Shown piece after piece: positions 50,684 through 58,816 of a DNA stretch of 64,000 nt; position 1 is the stretch's first letter, and the number at the start of each line of letters is the position of its first letter. Source of the stretch: JANMZR01 sp040385875. GTDB taxonomy: Bacteria; Bacteroidota; Bacteroidia; Cytophagales; Spirosomataceae. Location of the stretch: NCBI GenBank assembly GCA_040385875.1, contig JAZKGO010000004.1:96981-160980 (forward strand), written 5' to 3'. The notes under the pieces were generated by a model that did not search any database, was not told the DNA's origin, and worked only from the letters and a program-made list of their open reading frames with translations. The position numbers were made by a program, and so were the translations under genes.

Positions 50684-52468
50684 ATGTCAAAGTTCAAAAT
50701 CCGTATTATAATTTCATTAATGGCTCTATCGTCATTAGCCTTAATAGCCTTTCAGGTATATTGGATAGGCTATATCAATCGATCCAATAATGAGGTTTTT
50801 GGGGCCAATGTACGGGAAGCCATGCAAGAGGTAATCAGAAAACTTGAAAAGCAGGAGCTCATTTATATCACTCAAAAAAAGACTCTAGAGGATCAAAAAA
50901 GGAAGGAGCTTTTGGCCATCTCAAGGTCAAAGCCTGTAAGGAAAACACCTAAAATTAAGAATAGAATTCTGGAGGAGGATAAAGCGATAGCCTCGCATTC
51001 AATTGATGACCTACAACACAGTGCTCAGTCCGATGTGCTTAATTTTGGGCCAATTCATTTTTTTGGTAAATCCTTGCCGCTCAACGAAATAAGTATCCAG
51101 TTTGATGTACAAAACCCCAATTTAGATGATATCGAGTCGATTTATGAATTCAATGAGTTTGTGGGAAAACAAATGGAAGCTTACCAAAAAGCGTTTGTCG
51201 ATAGTGTTTCTTTCAATAAATATGAAATGACTAAGCCCTTAAAAAAGGCAAAAAATAGGACTAAGAATTGGCCAAGTAACAAGCAAAAAATTGTAGCTGA
51301 AAATCAAAATATTTCGTCAGAACAAATGACTAAATTATCCCAAAAATCAGAAATTATGAAAGATGTTTTTGGGGATTATTTGCTGAAAGAAAGGCCTATT
51401 TCTGAGCGTATCAATAAAATTGGTTTGGATTCGATGCTTCATAGTGAGATCTTGCAGAGAGGGTATAATATTCCGATGGAATATGGCATAGCATTGAGTA
51501 ATGATACCAGCCAATTGCATTATTTATCATCGCCTAAGCTTAATCTTGAAGCTCAAAAAATTATTAAAAGTGAAGGCTATCAGGCCAATCTTTTCCCCAA
51601 CGATATGTTCAATGGCAACAACAAGCTTTTGGTGTACTTCCCCGATCGTAAAACTTTCCTTTTGAGAAGTATTTGGATGAATATTTTGGGGTCAATCGCC
51701 ATGATTGGTATCGTATTGGTCTGCTTTTATATTGCGGTAAATACCATTTTAAAGCAAAAAAAATTGGCGGAAATCAAAAATGATTTTATCAATAACATGA
51801 CTCACGAGTTCAAAACGCCCATTTCTACTATTTCATTGGCTTGCGAAGTACTCAATGATAAAGACATGGGCAATAATCCACAAGTAGTTAGCCGTTATTT
51901 AGGAATTATTAGTGACGAAAACAAAAGATTGGGCACCCAGGTTGAAAAAGTATTGCAAACTGCGCTGTTGGATAAAGGCGATGTGAAAATGAAATTGGGA
52001 TCACTTGATATTCACGAACTAATTGAAAACGTGGTCGAAAATATTTCCCCACAAATCGAATTAAAAAACGGCAATATTGAGCTGGATCTCAAAGCCGAAC
52101 TTCCAATAATTGAAGCTGATAGCGTGCATATTACCAATATTGTATTTAATTTGTTGGACAACGCCATCAAATATTCAAAAAATAACCCTCAAATAAAGGT
52201 GGAAAGTGACAATGTGGAAACTGGAATTTTAATTAGCATTATTGATAATGGCATTGGGATAAGCCAGGAGGCACAAAGAAGTATTTTTGAAAAATTTTAT
52301 CGAGTGCCAACGGGGAATCTACACGATGTGAAAGGTTTTGGATTGGGGTTGAGTTATGTAAAAAAAATGGTAGAGGAGCATCACGGAACCATAAAAGTAA
52401 ATAGTAGTTTGGGAGAAGGGAGTACCTTCGAACTTTTTTTACCTCAGAAACAAAGACTTATTGCTTGA
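50684..52468 (+). CDS. sensor histidine kinase
   Basis: A 594-residue membrane kinase. Helix 1 is at about residues 7-29 and helix 2 at about 330-354, enclosing a large, charged periplasmic domain of about 300 residues. The phospho-accepting H374 is in NDFINNMTHEFKTPISTIS. The ATP-binding core has NIVFNLLDNAIKYSKN (N box), IIDNGIGIS (G1) and GFGLGLSYVKKMV (G2). The sensing domain matches no family that I recognise. It is followed by an OmpR-type regulator 87 bases downstream, its probable partner, and it is divergent from the Asp-rich exported protein. Confidence 0.93.
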   Translation: MSKFKIRIIISLMALSSLALIAFQVYWIGYINRSNNEVFGANVREAMQEVIRKLEKQELIYITQKKTLEDQKRKELLAISRSKPVRKTPKIKNRILEEDKAIASHSIDDLQHSAQSDVLNFGPIHFFGKSLPLNEISIQFDVQNPNLDDIESIYEFNEFVGKQMEAYQKAFVDSVSFNKYEMTKPLKKAKNRTKNWPSNKQKIVAENQNISSEQMTKLSQKSEIMKDVFGDYLLKERPISERINKIGLDSMLHSEILQRGYNIPMEYGIALSNDTSQLHYLSSPKLNLEAQKIIKSEGYQANLFPNDMFNGNNKLLVYFPDRKTFLLRSIWMNILGSIAMIGIVLVCFYIAVNTILKQKKLAEIKNDFINNMTHEFKTPISTISLACEVLNDKDMGNNPQVVSRYLGIISDENKRLGTQVEKVLQTALLDKGDVKMKLGSLDIHELIENVVENISPQIELKNGNIELDLKAELPIIEADSVHITNIVFNLLDNAIKYSKNNPQIKVESDNVETGILISIIDNGIGISQEAQRSIFEKFYRVPTGNLHDVKGFGLGLSYVKKMVEEHHGTIKVNSSLGEGSTFELFLPQKQRLIA

Positions 52469-52555
52469 TCTTTTTAATTTCAAAATACAATCTAAACTGA
52501 ATCGGACTTCCTTCAATGCATAATAAAAGGTACACCGAACATTAATGATATAAAT

Positions 52556-53236
52556 ATGGCAAAAATATTAGTGGTTGAAGACGACCCCAATTTGGGGCTT
52601 TTATTGCAAGAATATTTAAGTATCAAAGGCTTTGAGGCCGATTTAGGCCATGATGGCGACGAAGGTTTGAGCCTTTTTGTGAAAGGCCAATACGATCTTT
52701 GCATTTTTGACGTAATGATGCCTAAAAAGGACGGATTTACGTTGGCCAAAGAAATCAGAATGAGCGACAAAGAAGTCCCAATCATTTTTTTAACCGCCAA
52801 ATCTCAAAAAGAGGACACCTTACAAGGTTTTCGATTGGGTGCCGATGATTATATGACCAAGCCTTTTAGTATGGAAGAGTTAATGGCACGGATGCAAGCG
52901 ATTTTGAGAAGGAAAGGAAATGGAGAAATAGAAGTAGCTAAAACTTTCAAATTTGCCAGCTATCTTTTTGATTATGAGCACCAAAGCCTTATTAGAAATG
53001 GCGAACCTGCCAAGCTCACTGGTAAAGAATCGGAGCTTTTGAAAATGCTTTGTGAGAACCTCGGTAAGCCAGTAAGCCGAAGCTTTGCTTTGAAATCTAT
53101 TTGGGGCGACGACTCCTACTTCAACGCTCGGAGCATGGATGTATATGTGACCAAGCTTCGTAAATTTTTAAAGGCCGATGAATCCGTCCAAATTGTGAAC
53201 TTGCATGGGGAAGGTTTTAAACTTCAGGTGGGGTAA
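52556..53236 (+). CDS. OmpR/PhoB-family response regulator
   Basis: A 226-residue regulator: a receiver domain with D9/D10 in VVEDDPNLGL, phospho-acceptor D52 in IFDVMMPKKDG, T in FLTAKS and K in MTKPFSMEEL. A winged-helix DNA-binding domain follows (about residues 130-226) with LTGKESELLKMLCENLGKPV and the recognition region ARSMDVYVTKLRKFLKAD. Regulators of this class bind direct repeats about 10-11 bp apart, which fits the GTTAAA/TTAAC arrays at 46044 and 50567. The partner is the kinase just upstream. Confidence 0.95.
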   Translation: MAKILVVEDDPNLGLLLQEYLSIKGFEADLGHDGDEGLSLFVKGQYDLCIFDVMMPKKDGFTLAKEIRMSDKEVPIIFLTAKSQKEDTLQGFRLGADDYMTKPFSMEELMARMQAILRRKGNGEIEVAKTFKFASYLFDYEHQSLIRNGEPAKLTGKESELLKMLCENLGKPVSRSFALKSIWGDDSYFNARSMDVYVTKLRKFLKADESVQIVNLHGEGFKLQVG

Positions 53237-53425
53237 ATCTTGTAATGAGTTTTTCTTAAAGTATCTTGAAAAAAATCAGAACTTCGGATAAAACAAATAA
53301 TTATTGGATTCCAATTTTCCAAAATAATCAATCAAATCAAACCACTAGATTTGATTTTAATTCACAAATTGAACTAGTATTTTAGAATTCAATATTTAAT
53401 TCTACCCAATCCACTATTTCTTCAC

Positions 53426-53433
53426 TAATTTTG
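53426..53433 (+). promoter_or_regulatory. -7 box candidate for hemB
   Basis: TAATTTTG, an exact -7 match, overlaps the first base of an in-frame GTG at 53433. If real, transcription begins about six bases later, so the GTG is not in the message and the ATG at 53457 must be the start. No clear -33 element is seen. Confidence 0.4.
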
Positions 53434-53456
53434 TGAAAAAAATAGATTCCAATTCG

Positions 53457-54437
53457 ATGCACTTTAATATCACCCGTCGTCCACGCCGTCTTCGTCAATC
53501 ATCCGCAATTAGAGCCATGGTTGAAGAAACTACCATCAGTCTAAAAGATTTTATTTTTCCAATGTTTTTATTGGAAGGCCAACAAAAAGCGGTTGAAATA
53601 AAGTCAATGCCAGGCATTTATAAATATTCATTAGACAAACTTTCTGACGAAATTGGGACCTGTATTGATCTGGGAATCAATACTTTCTGTCTTTTTCCAA
53701 ACCTTTCGGATGATAAAAAAGATAAGTTTGCCATTGAAAGCCATCGAAAGGGAAGCCTTTATTTGGAAGCCATTCATGCAATAAAAAGTAAGTACCCTGA
53801 GGCTTGTATTATGACTGACGTAGCCATGGATCCCTATAGTTCAGATGGCCACGATGGATTGGTTGAAAACGGCAAAATTCTCAATGATGAAACATTAGAG
53901 ATTTTAGGAAAAATGACTTTGGCTCAAGCTCAAGCTGGCGCCGATATTATTGGGCCATCTGATATGATGGATGGTCGTGTAGGTTATTTGAGAGAAATAT
54001 TGGATGACGAAGATTTCACCAATGTGAGCATTATGGCCTATACAGCTAAATATGCTTCTGCATTTTATGGCCCTTTCCGTGATGCATTGGATTCGGCACC
54101 TAAATTTGGCGATAAAAAGACCTATCAAATGAATCCCGCTAATAGCCGGGAAGCAATTATTGAAGCTGAGCTTGATTATGACGAAGGAGCCGATTTTTTG
54201 ATGGTTAAGCCCGCTTTAGCTTATCTGGATATTATCAAAATATTAAATCAAAATTTTGATATTCCTATTGCTGCCTACAATGTTTCTGGTGAATATGCAA
54301 TGGTCAAAGCGGCAGCTGCCAATGGATGGATTGATGGACAAAAGGCAATGGTTGAGAGCCTTACAGCCATGAAAAGAGCGGGGGCCAAAGTAATATTGAC
54401 CTATTTTGCCAAAGAGTTTGCTTTGTTAAATAAATGA
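53457..54437 (+). CDS. hemB: porphobilinogen synthase (delta-aminolevulinic acid dehydratase)
   Basis: HemB condenses two aminolevulinates to porphobilinogen in haem synthesis. With the start at ATG 53457 (MHFNITRRPRRLRQSSAIRA) the protein is 326 residues, near the family norm; the frame is open to a GTG at 53433. Schiff-base lysines are K198 (AYTAKYASAFYGPF) and K251 (FLMVKPALAYLDII). The loop DVAMDPYSSDGHDG lacks the zinc cysteines, so it is the magnesium-type enzyme. pyrC follows 47 bases later on the same strand. Confidence 0.95.
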   Translation: MHFNITRRPRRLRQSSAIRAMVEETTISLKDFIFPMFLLEGQQKAVEIKSMPGIYKYSLDKLSDEIGTCIDLGINTFCLFPNLSDDKKDKFAIESHRKGSLYLEAIHAIKSKYPEACIMTDVAMDPYSSDGHDGLVENGKILNDETLEILGKMTLAQAQAGADIIGPSDMMDGRVGYLREILDDEDFTNVSIMAYTAKYASAFYGPFRDALDSAPKFGDKKTYQMNPANSREAIIEAELDYDEGADFLMVKPALAYLDIIKILNQNFDIPIAAYNVSGEYAMVKAAAANGWIDGQKAMVESLTAMKRAGAKVILTYFAKEFALLNK

Positions 54438-54484
54438 TAAATCTTTTTTAAATAAGTACTTTTAAATTCGCCTTTTGATGGCTT

Positions 54485-55819
54485 ATGGCTATGTCAATTC
54501 TTATATTAAACGCTAAAATTGTAAACGAAGGAATAACTTCGGAAGGAGATATTTTAGTTAAAAATGGTTTTATTGAAAAAATTGGAAAGCTCAGCCACCT
54601 CAACGCTGAAAAGATAATTGATGCAAAAGGGAATTATCTAATACCAGGTGTAATTGATGATCAGGTACATTTCAGGGAGCCTGGCCTTACCCATAAAGCA
54701 ACCATAGGTACTGAAGCAGCAGCAGCGGTGGCGGGTGGGGTTACTAGTTTTATGGAGATGCCAAATACGATTCCTAATGCATTGACTCAGAAACTTTTGC
54801 AGGATAAATATGACATAGCTTCAACCACATCTTTAGCTAATTATAGCTTTTATATGGGCTGCTCCAACGACAATTTGAAAGAAGCACTCCAATCCGATCC
54901 TAAATCTATTTGTGGTTTAAAGATATTTATGGGTTCTTCGACTGGCAATATGTTGGTGGATGAGCCTTCCGTTTTGGAAGCTTATTTTGCAAACAGCCCG
55001 ATGCTCATTGCTACGCATTGCGAAGATGAAGCCACCATCAAACGAAATATGGAAGTTTTTAAGGAAAAATATGGAGAAAATGCACCAGCCTCAATCCATC
55101 CGTTAATTCGTAATGTTGAAGCCTGTACCCTTTCCACCGACTTGGCTATTTCTTTGGCTCAAAAACACCAAACCAGATTACATATTTTGCATATTTCTAC
55201 CGCAGAAGAGGTGGCTAAATTTGAAATAAAACAAAATGGAGTGGATAAAAAAATTACTTCAGAGGCTTGTGTACATCATTTATGGTTTTCGGCGGATGAT
55301 TATGAGACTTTAGGAAACCAAATTAAATGTAACCCAGCCATTAAAGCGGACGGTAACCGACAAGCTATTTTACAAGGATTAATTGACAATCGGATCGACC
55401 TTATTGCTACAGATCATGCCCCGCATACGTGGGCAGAAAAACAAAATAATTATTGGAATGCTCCTTCAGGCCTACCTTTAGTGCAACATTCATTGCAAAT
55501 GATGCTTGAGTTTGTGGCTGAAGGTAAAATTTCAATTGAATTTATGGTGGAAAAAATGAGTCACTCGCCAGCCACTATTTTTCAAATTGAAAAACGTGGA
55601 TATATAAAAGAGGGTTATTGGGCTGATTTGGTATTGTTGGAAAATAAAAACTATACCGTTTCAAATCAAAATATTGCATTCAAATGCGGGTGGTCACCTT
55701 TGAATGGACATACCTTCAAAAACAGTATATCCAAAACCATTGTTTCAGGTAATCTTGTCTGGGACGATGGAAATTGGATAACTGAAAAAAAGGGTCAAAG
55801 ACTTCAATTTAGCCGTTAG
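54485..55819 (+). CDS. pyrC: dihydroorotase
   Basis: Dihydroorotase closes the ring in pyrimidine synthesis. The 444-residue amidohydrolase has the first metal motif as DDQVHFREPGLTHKATIG, where the usual HxH has become QxH; this variant is, from memory, normal in Bacteroidota. The bridging lysine is in GLKIFMGSSTGN, further His in ATHCEDE and LHILHISTAEE, and the catalytic Asp in LIATDHAPHTWAEK. The ATG at 54485 is followed by a second ATG two codons later. It is convergent with a small conserved gene, the two stops overlapping by four bases. Confidence 0.93.
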   Translation: MAMSILILNAKIVNEGITSEGDILVKNGFIEKIGKLSHLNAEKIIDAKGNYLIPGVIDDQVHFREPGLTHKATIGTEAAAAVAGGVTSFMEMPNTIPNALTQKLLQDKYDIASTTSLANYSFYMGCSNDNLKEALQSDPKSICGLKIFMGSSTGNMLVDEPSVLEAYFANSPMLIATHCEDEATIKRNMEVFKEKYGENAPASIHPLIRNVEACTLSTDLAISLAQKHQTRLHILHISTAEEVAKFEIKQNGVDKKITSEACVHHLWFSADDYETLGNQIKCNPAIKADGNRQAILQGLIDNRIDLIATDHAPHTWAEKQNNYWNAPSGLPLVQHSLQMMLEFVAEGKISIEFMVEKMSHSPATIFQIEKRGYIKEGYWADLVLLENKNYTVSNQNIAFKCGWSPLNGHTFKNSISKTIVSGNLVWDDGNWITEKKGQRLQFSR

Positions 55820-56049
55820 TCTATCAAGGGCGTTTTTTTTCTTTTTCTGAAAGAAATGGAGCCAAAAACAGATTTTATTATTTGACGGTATTTTTTGCCA
55901 AATTGCTCTATGCACCACCTTTTCAGAGCGATTAAATCAGATTTTATGAGTTGGCAAATTGCTTTTCGGAGTTCTTTTTCAAATAATTTGGCATCAAAAC
56001 TTACTTTTTCAAGAATTATTTTGAAGTATTCTAGAAGGGTAATTGTCAT
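55816..56049 (-). CDS. small conserved protein, unknown
   Basis: A 77-residue protein beginning MTITLLEYFKIILEKVSFDAKLFEKELRKAI and ending in a basic tail FRKRKKTPLID. It is predicted to be helical. A similar short protein with the run LEKVSFDxxLFxKEL and a later RRW/KRWC stretch is familiar from Cytophagales genomes, so it is probably real. No function is known. It overlaps the end of pyrC by four bases on the opposite strand. Confidence 0.65.
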   Translation of the reverse strand: MTITLLEYFKIILEKVSFDAKLFEKELRKAICQLIKSDLIALKRWCIEQFGKKYRQIIKSVFGSISFRKRKKTPLID

Positions 56050-56081
56050 AGGTTATTGAATTAAAAGGTTTACAAATGTTA

Positions 56082-56089
56082 TAGTTTTG
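56082..56089 (+). promoter_or_regulatory. -7 box candidate for the BatD-like gene
   Basis: TAGTTTTG is an exact -7 match. A TTG at 56056-56058 is 23 bases upstream, slightly too far. If used, it places the transcript start near 56095, which favours the TTG start at 56123. Confidence 0.4.
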
Positions 56090-56122
56090 TATTTGATTTT
56101 AACGATTAAATTTAATAAAAAT

Positions 56123-57541
56123 TTGAAAATTCTTCTTTTATTTTTTATCCTATTTAATCCGTATATTTTTTATGGACAAGAGCTCAAACCAATTGTTGAG
56201 ATAGGAGAAAATAAGATAAAATTGAATGAACCTTTTGTGGTTTCAATAATTGTTAAAAACGACGAAAATAGGCCAAAATGTAAGTTTCCTGAGCTAGTAG
56301 GATTCAAAAAAAGAACCGTTGCCTATACAGCCATCCCAGTTACTATAAATGGTAAAACTACGATTGATCAAAAAGTAAGTCAAGAGTATTTGCCTACCAA
56401 AATTGGTGTTTTTGTCATTTCAAATATTAGTATAATTGTCAACGACCAGCCAGTTGTGGTTACTAACGTTTCTGTGAATGTTTTGTCTTCAGAAATCGAT
56501 GAAACAGAGGAGAATTTTAAAGACTTTATTGATGGAAGTGCCTATGAATTTATTGATGTAAAAGATGATGCTTTTTTTGCGCTTACTTCCAATAAGTTGT
56601 CGCCCTATGTAGGTGAAGGATTCTTGATAACAGTAGCATTTTACATTTCTCAAAACAATAAAGCTGAAATGGATTTTGTCAACGAAAATGTACAATTAGA
56701 TGCAATTTTACAAAAAATTAGACCCAAAAATTGCTGGGAAGAAAACCTAGGTATTTCGGAGATAAAGGGAAATAGATTAATCAAAATTGGGAAGAAAAAG
56801 TATTTCCAGTATAAAATTTTTCAGGCAATGTATTATCCCTTCAACAATCAGCCAATAATAATACCCGCTTTAAAATGGCAAATGCTCAAATATAAAATTG
56901 CCAAAGATCAGGAAGTGAGTGATAGAAAAATGGAGGATTATAAAAACTATTTTTCTAAAGCAGTCACAATCAGGCCTTTACAGCTTCCCAAAAATGATAA
57001 TTTTACCACTGATTTTGTGGGTGACTTTCAATTAGAAGAGGCGATTGATAAAGAAAAAGTACAAACAGGTAAGAGTTTTAATTATACTTTTAAGATCAGG
57101 GGGTCGGGTAATTTATCCGTCATTAAATTTCCAGAATCACTAAGCGATTCCCTTTTTGAAATATATGAACCGAAGGAAATACAACAAATAACCAACAATT
57201 TAGGAAAACTAATCCCTGAAAAGTCGTTTAGCTTTGATATTGTGCCTAAATTTGCAGGAAAGTTTAGTTTGAAAGATCGCTTTTTTATCAACTATTTTAA
57301 CGTTCGTACCAAAAAGTATGAAACATTAAGAGCTGAGAAACAAATTGAAGTAGTAGGTAAAGATATTTCAATAGAAAATGAGCAGATTCAAATTGAAGAT
57401 GATTTATTTGAAAATATTGCCAATCTGAAAAGCGATGAAACGGAATTTGACTATCGAGCAATCATTTTAAAATGGGCCAATTTTTTGATAATAATTATGC
57501 TGGTTGCCATGGTTTATATAATTTGGCCAACTAAAAAATAA
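56123..57541 (+). CDS. BatD-family exported protein
   Basis: About 472 residues from TTG 56123, giving a signal peptide (LKILLLFFILFNPYIFYGQ); the frame is open up to a TTG at 56087. The body is a string of beta-sandwich repeats as in BatD (oxygen tolerance) proteins, with the typical start PIVEIGENKIKLNEPFVVSI and later YTFKIRGSGNLSVIKFPE, and a C-terminal membrane helix (FLIIIMLVAMVYIIWP). No ATG occurs near the start, so the codon choice is tentative. batA/B/C partners are not adjacent. aroC begins five bases after the stop. Confidence 0.82.
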   Translation: MKILLLFFILFNPYIFYGQELKPIVEIGENKIKLNEPFVVSIIVKNDENRPKCKFPELVGFKKRTVAYTAIPVTINGKTTIDQKVSQEYLPTKIGVFVISNISIIVNDQPVVVTNVSVNVLSSEIDETEENFKDFIDGSAYEFIDVKDDAFFALTSNKLSPYVGEGFLITVAFYISQNNKAEMDFVNENVQLDAILQKIRPKNCWEENLGISEIKGNRLIKIGKKKYFQYKIFQAMYYPFNNQPIIIPALKWQMLKYKIAKDQEVSDRKMEDYKNYFSKAVTIRPLQLPKNDNFTTDFVGDFQLEEAIDKEKVQTGKSFNYTFKIRGSGNLSVIKFPESLSDSLFEIYEPKEIQQITNNLGKLIPEKSFSFDIVPKFAGKFSLKDRFFINYFNVRTKKYETLRAEKQIEVVGKDISIENEQIQIEDDLFENIANLKSDETEFDYRAIILKWANFLIIIMLVAMVYIIWPTKK

Positions 57542-57546
57542 CAATA

Positions 57547-58623
57547 ATGGGGAGTACTTACGGTAAAATTTTCAATATTTCCACTTTTGGTGAATCTCAT
57601 GGCCCAGCCATTGGTGTGGTGATAGATGGTTGCCCATCGGGTGTTAATTTTGATAATGAATTTATTCAAAATGAGTTGGATAGGCGAAAACCAGGTCAAT
57701 CTAGAATCACTACGCAACGTCAGGAGGCAGATGAGTTTCAGGTGCTTTCAGGAGTTTTTGAAGGAAAGACCACCGGTACGCCAATAGCTTTGTTGATTAA
57801 TAATGGTGATCAACGTTCTAAAGACTATGCCCATATTGCGCATCAATATCGGCCTTCTCATGCCGACTTTACCTACGATGCCAAATATGGAAATCGAGAT
57901 TATAGAGGAGGTGGGCGTAGCTCGGCAAGGGAAACAGCCGCTAGAGTGGCTGCTGGGGCAATTGCCAAATTAATTTTGCAAAAAATAGGCGTTTCTATTA
58001 CTGCGTATGTTTCAAAAGTAGGTAAGTTAGAATTAACTCAAGATTATAAGGAGTTAAATTTGGCATTGGCCGAAGAAAATGCAGTGAGATGTCCTGACCC
58101 AGCACTAGCCGCTCAAATGTTTGAGTATATTGACGGAATTCGAAAAAATGGAGATTCAGTAGGAGGGGTGGTTTCATGTGTTTGCACAGGAGTGCCGATA
58201 GGTTTAGGTGAGCCAGTTTTTGATAAACTACATGCTGAATTAGGAAAAGCCATGTTGAGTATCAATGCGGTAAAAGGTTTTGAATATGGCTCAGGGTTTG
58301 CAGGTATTGAAATGCTGGGCTCAGAGCATAATGATGAATTTGTTCAAACGAACGGTCAAATAAATACCAAAACCAACCATTCGGGAGGTATTCAAGGAGG
58401 TATTTCAAATGGTGAAGACATCTATTTTAGAGTAGCGTTTAAGCCAGTAGCCACCATAATGAAAGATCAGGAAAGTATTGATAGTGAGGGTAATACCGTG
58501 ATTGTTTCTGGTAAAGGGAGGCATGACCCATGTGTGGTGCCACGTGCAGTACCTATAGTGGAGGCCATGGCAGCGCTAGTTCTTGTTGACTTTTATTTAA
58601 GGGATAAAGTGGCAAAAATTTAG
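57547..58623 (+). CDS. aroC: chorismate synthase
   Basis: AroC uses reduced FMN to turn EPSP into chorismate, the precursor of aromatic amino acids and folate. The 358-residue protein has all signatures: FGESHGPAIGVVIDGCP, RYRP-type HQYRPSHADFTYDAKYG, DYRGGGRSSARETAARVAAG and the C-terminal KGRHDPCVVPRAVPIVEAM. It is five bases downstream of the BatD-like gene, so co-transcription is likely although the roles differ. Confidence 0.97.
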   Translation: MGSTYGKIFNISTFGESHGPAIGVVIDGCPSGVNFDNEFIQNELDRRKPGQSRITTQRQEADEFQVLSGVFEGKTTGTPIALLINNGDQRSKDYAHIAHQYRPSHADFTYDAKYGNRDYRGGGRSSARETAARVAAGAIAKLILQKIGVSITAYVSKVGKLELTQDYKELNLALAEENAVRCPDPALAAQMFEYIDGIRKNGDSVGGVVSCVCTGVPIGLGEPVFDKLHAELGKAMLSINAVKGFEYGSGFAGIEMLGSEHNDEFVQTNGQINTKTNHSGGIQGGISNGEDIYFRVAFKPVATIMKDQESIDSEGNTVIVSGKGRHDPCVVPRAVPIVEAMAALVLVDFYLRDKVAKI

Positions 58624-58625
58624 AA

Positions 58626-58810
58626 TAGATGTTCGATGTTTGAAGTTAGATGCTTGGTTGGTTTGTCTACATTTATGCTTATATTTTTAACATCGAAATG
58701 AAATCTGAATACTTCTAAAAAAAATTATAAAATTTGATATATTGCGATAGTAGGGTAATTCAATAATCGTTTACAAACCCTAATATTTAACATCCAAAAT
58801 CTAACATCTA
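58626..58810. repeat. 185-bp intergenic element bounded by an imperfect inverted repeat
   Basis: The sequence at 58626-58655 (TAGATGTTCGATGTTTGAAG onward) and the reverse complement of 58782-58810 share about 21 of 30 positions in a gapless comparison by eye. The intervening 126 bases hold no gene. Short AACATC/GATGTT phrases recur within both arms. It may be a decayed miniature mobile element or a repeat family specific to this lineage. Confidence 0.4.
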
Positions 58811-58816
58811 AGTTCA

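Noticed and set aside
54661..54690. pyrC as a decayed gene because of the missing His
   Set aside because: All other motifs and full length are intact, and the QxH form is remembered as normal for the phylum.
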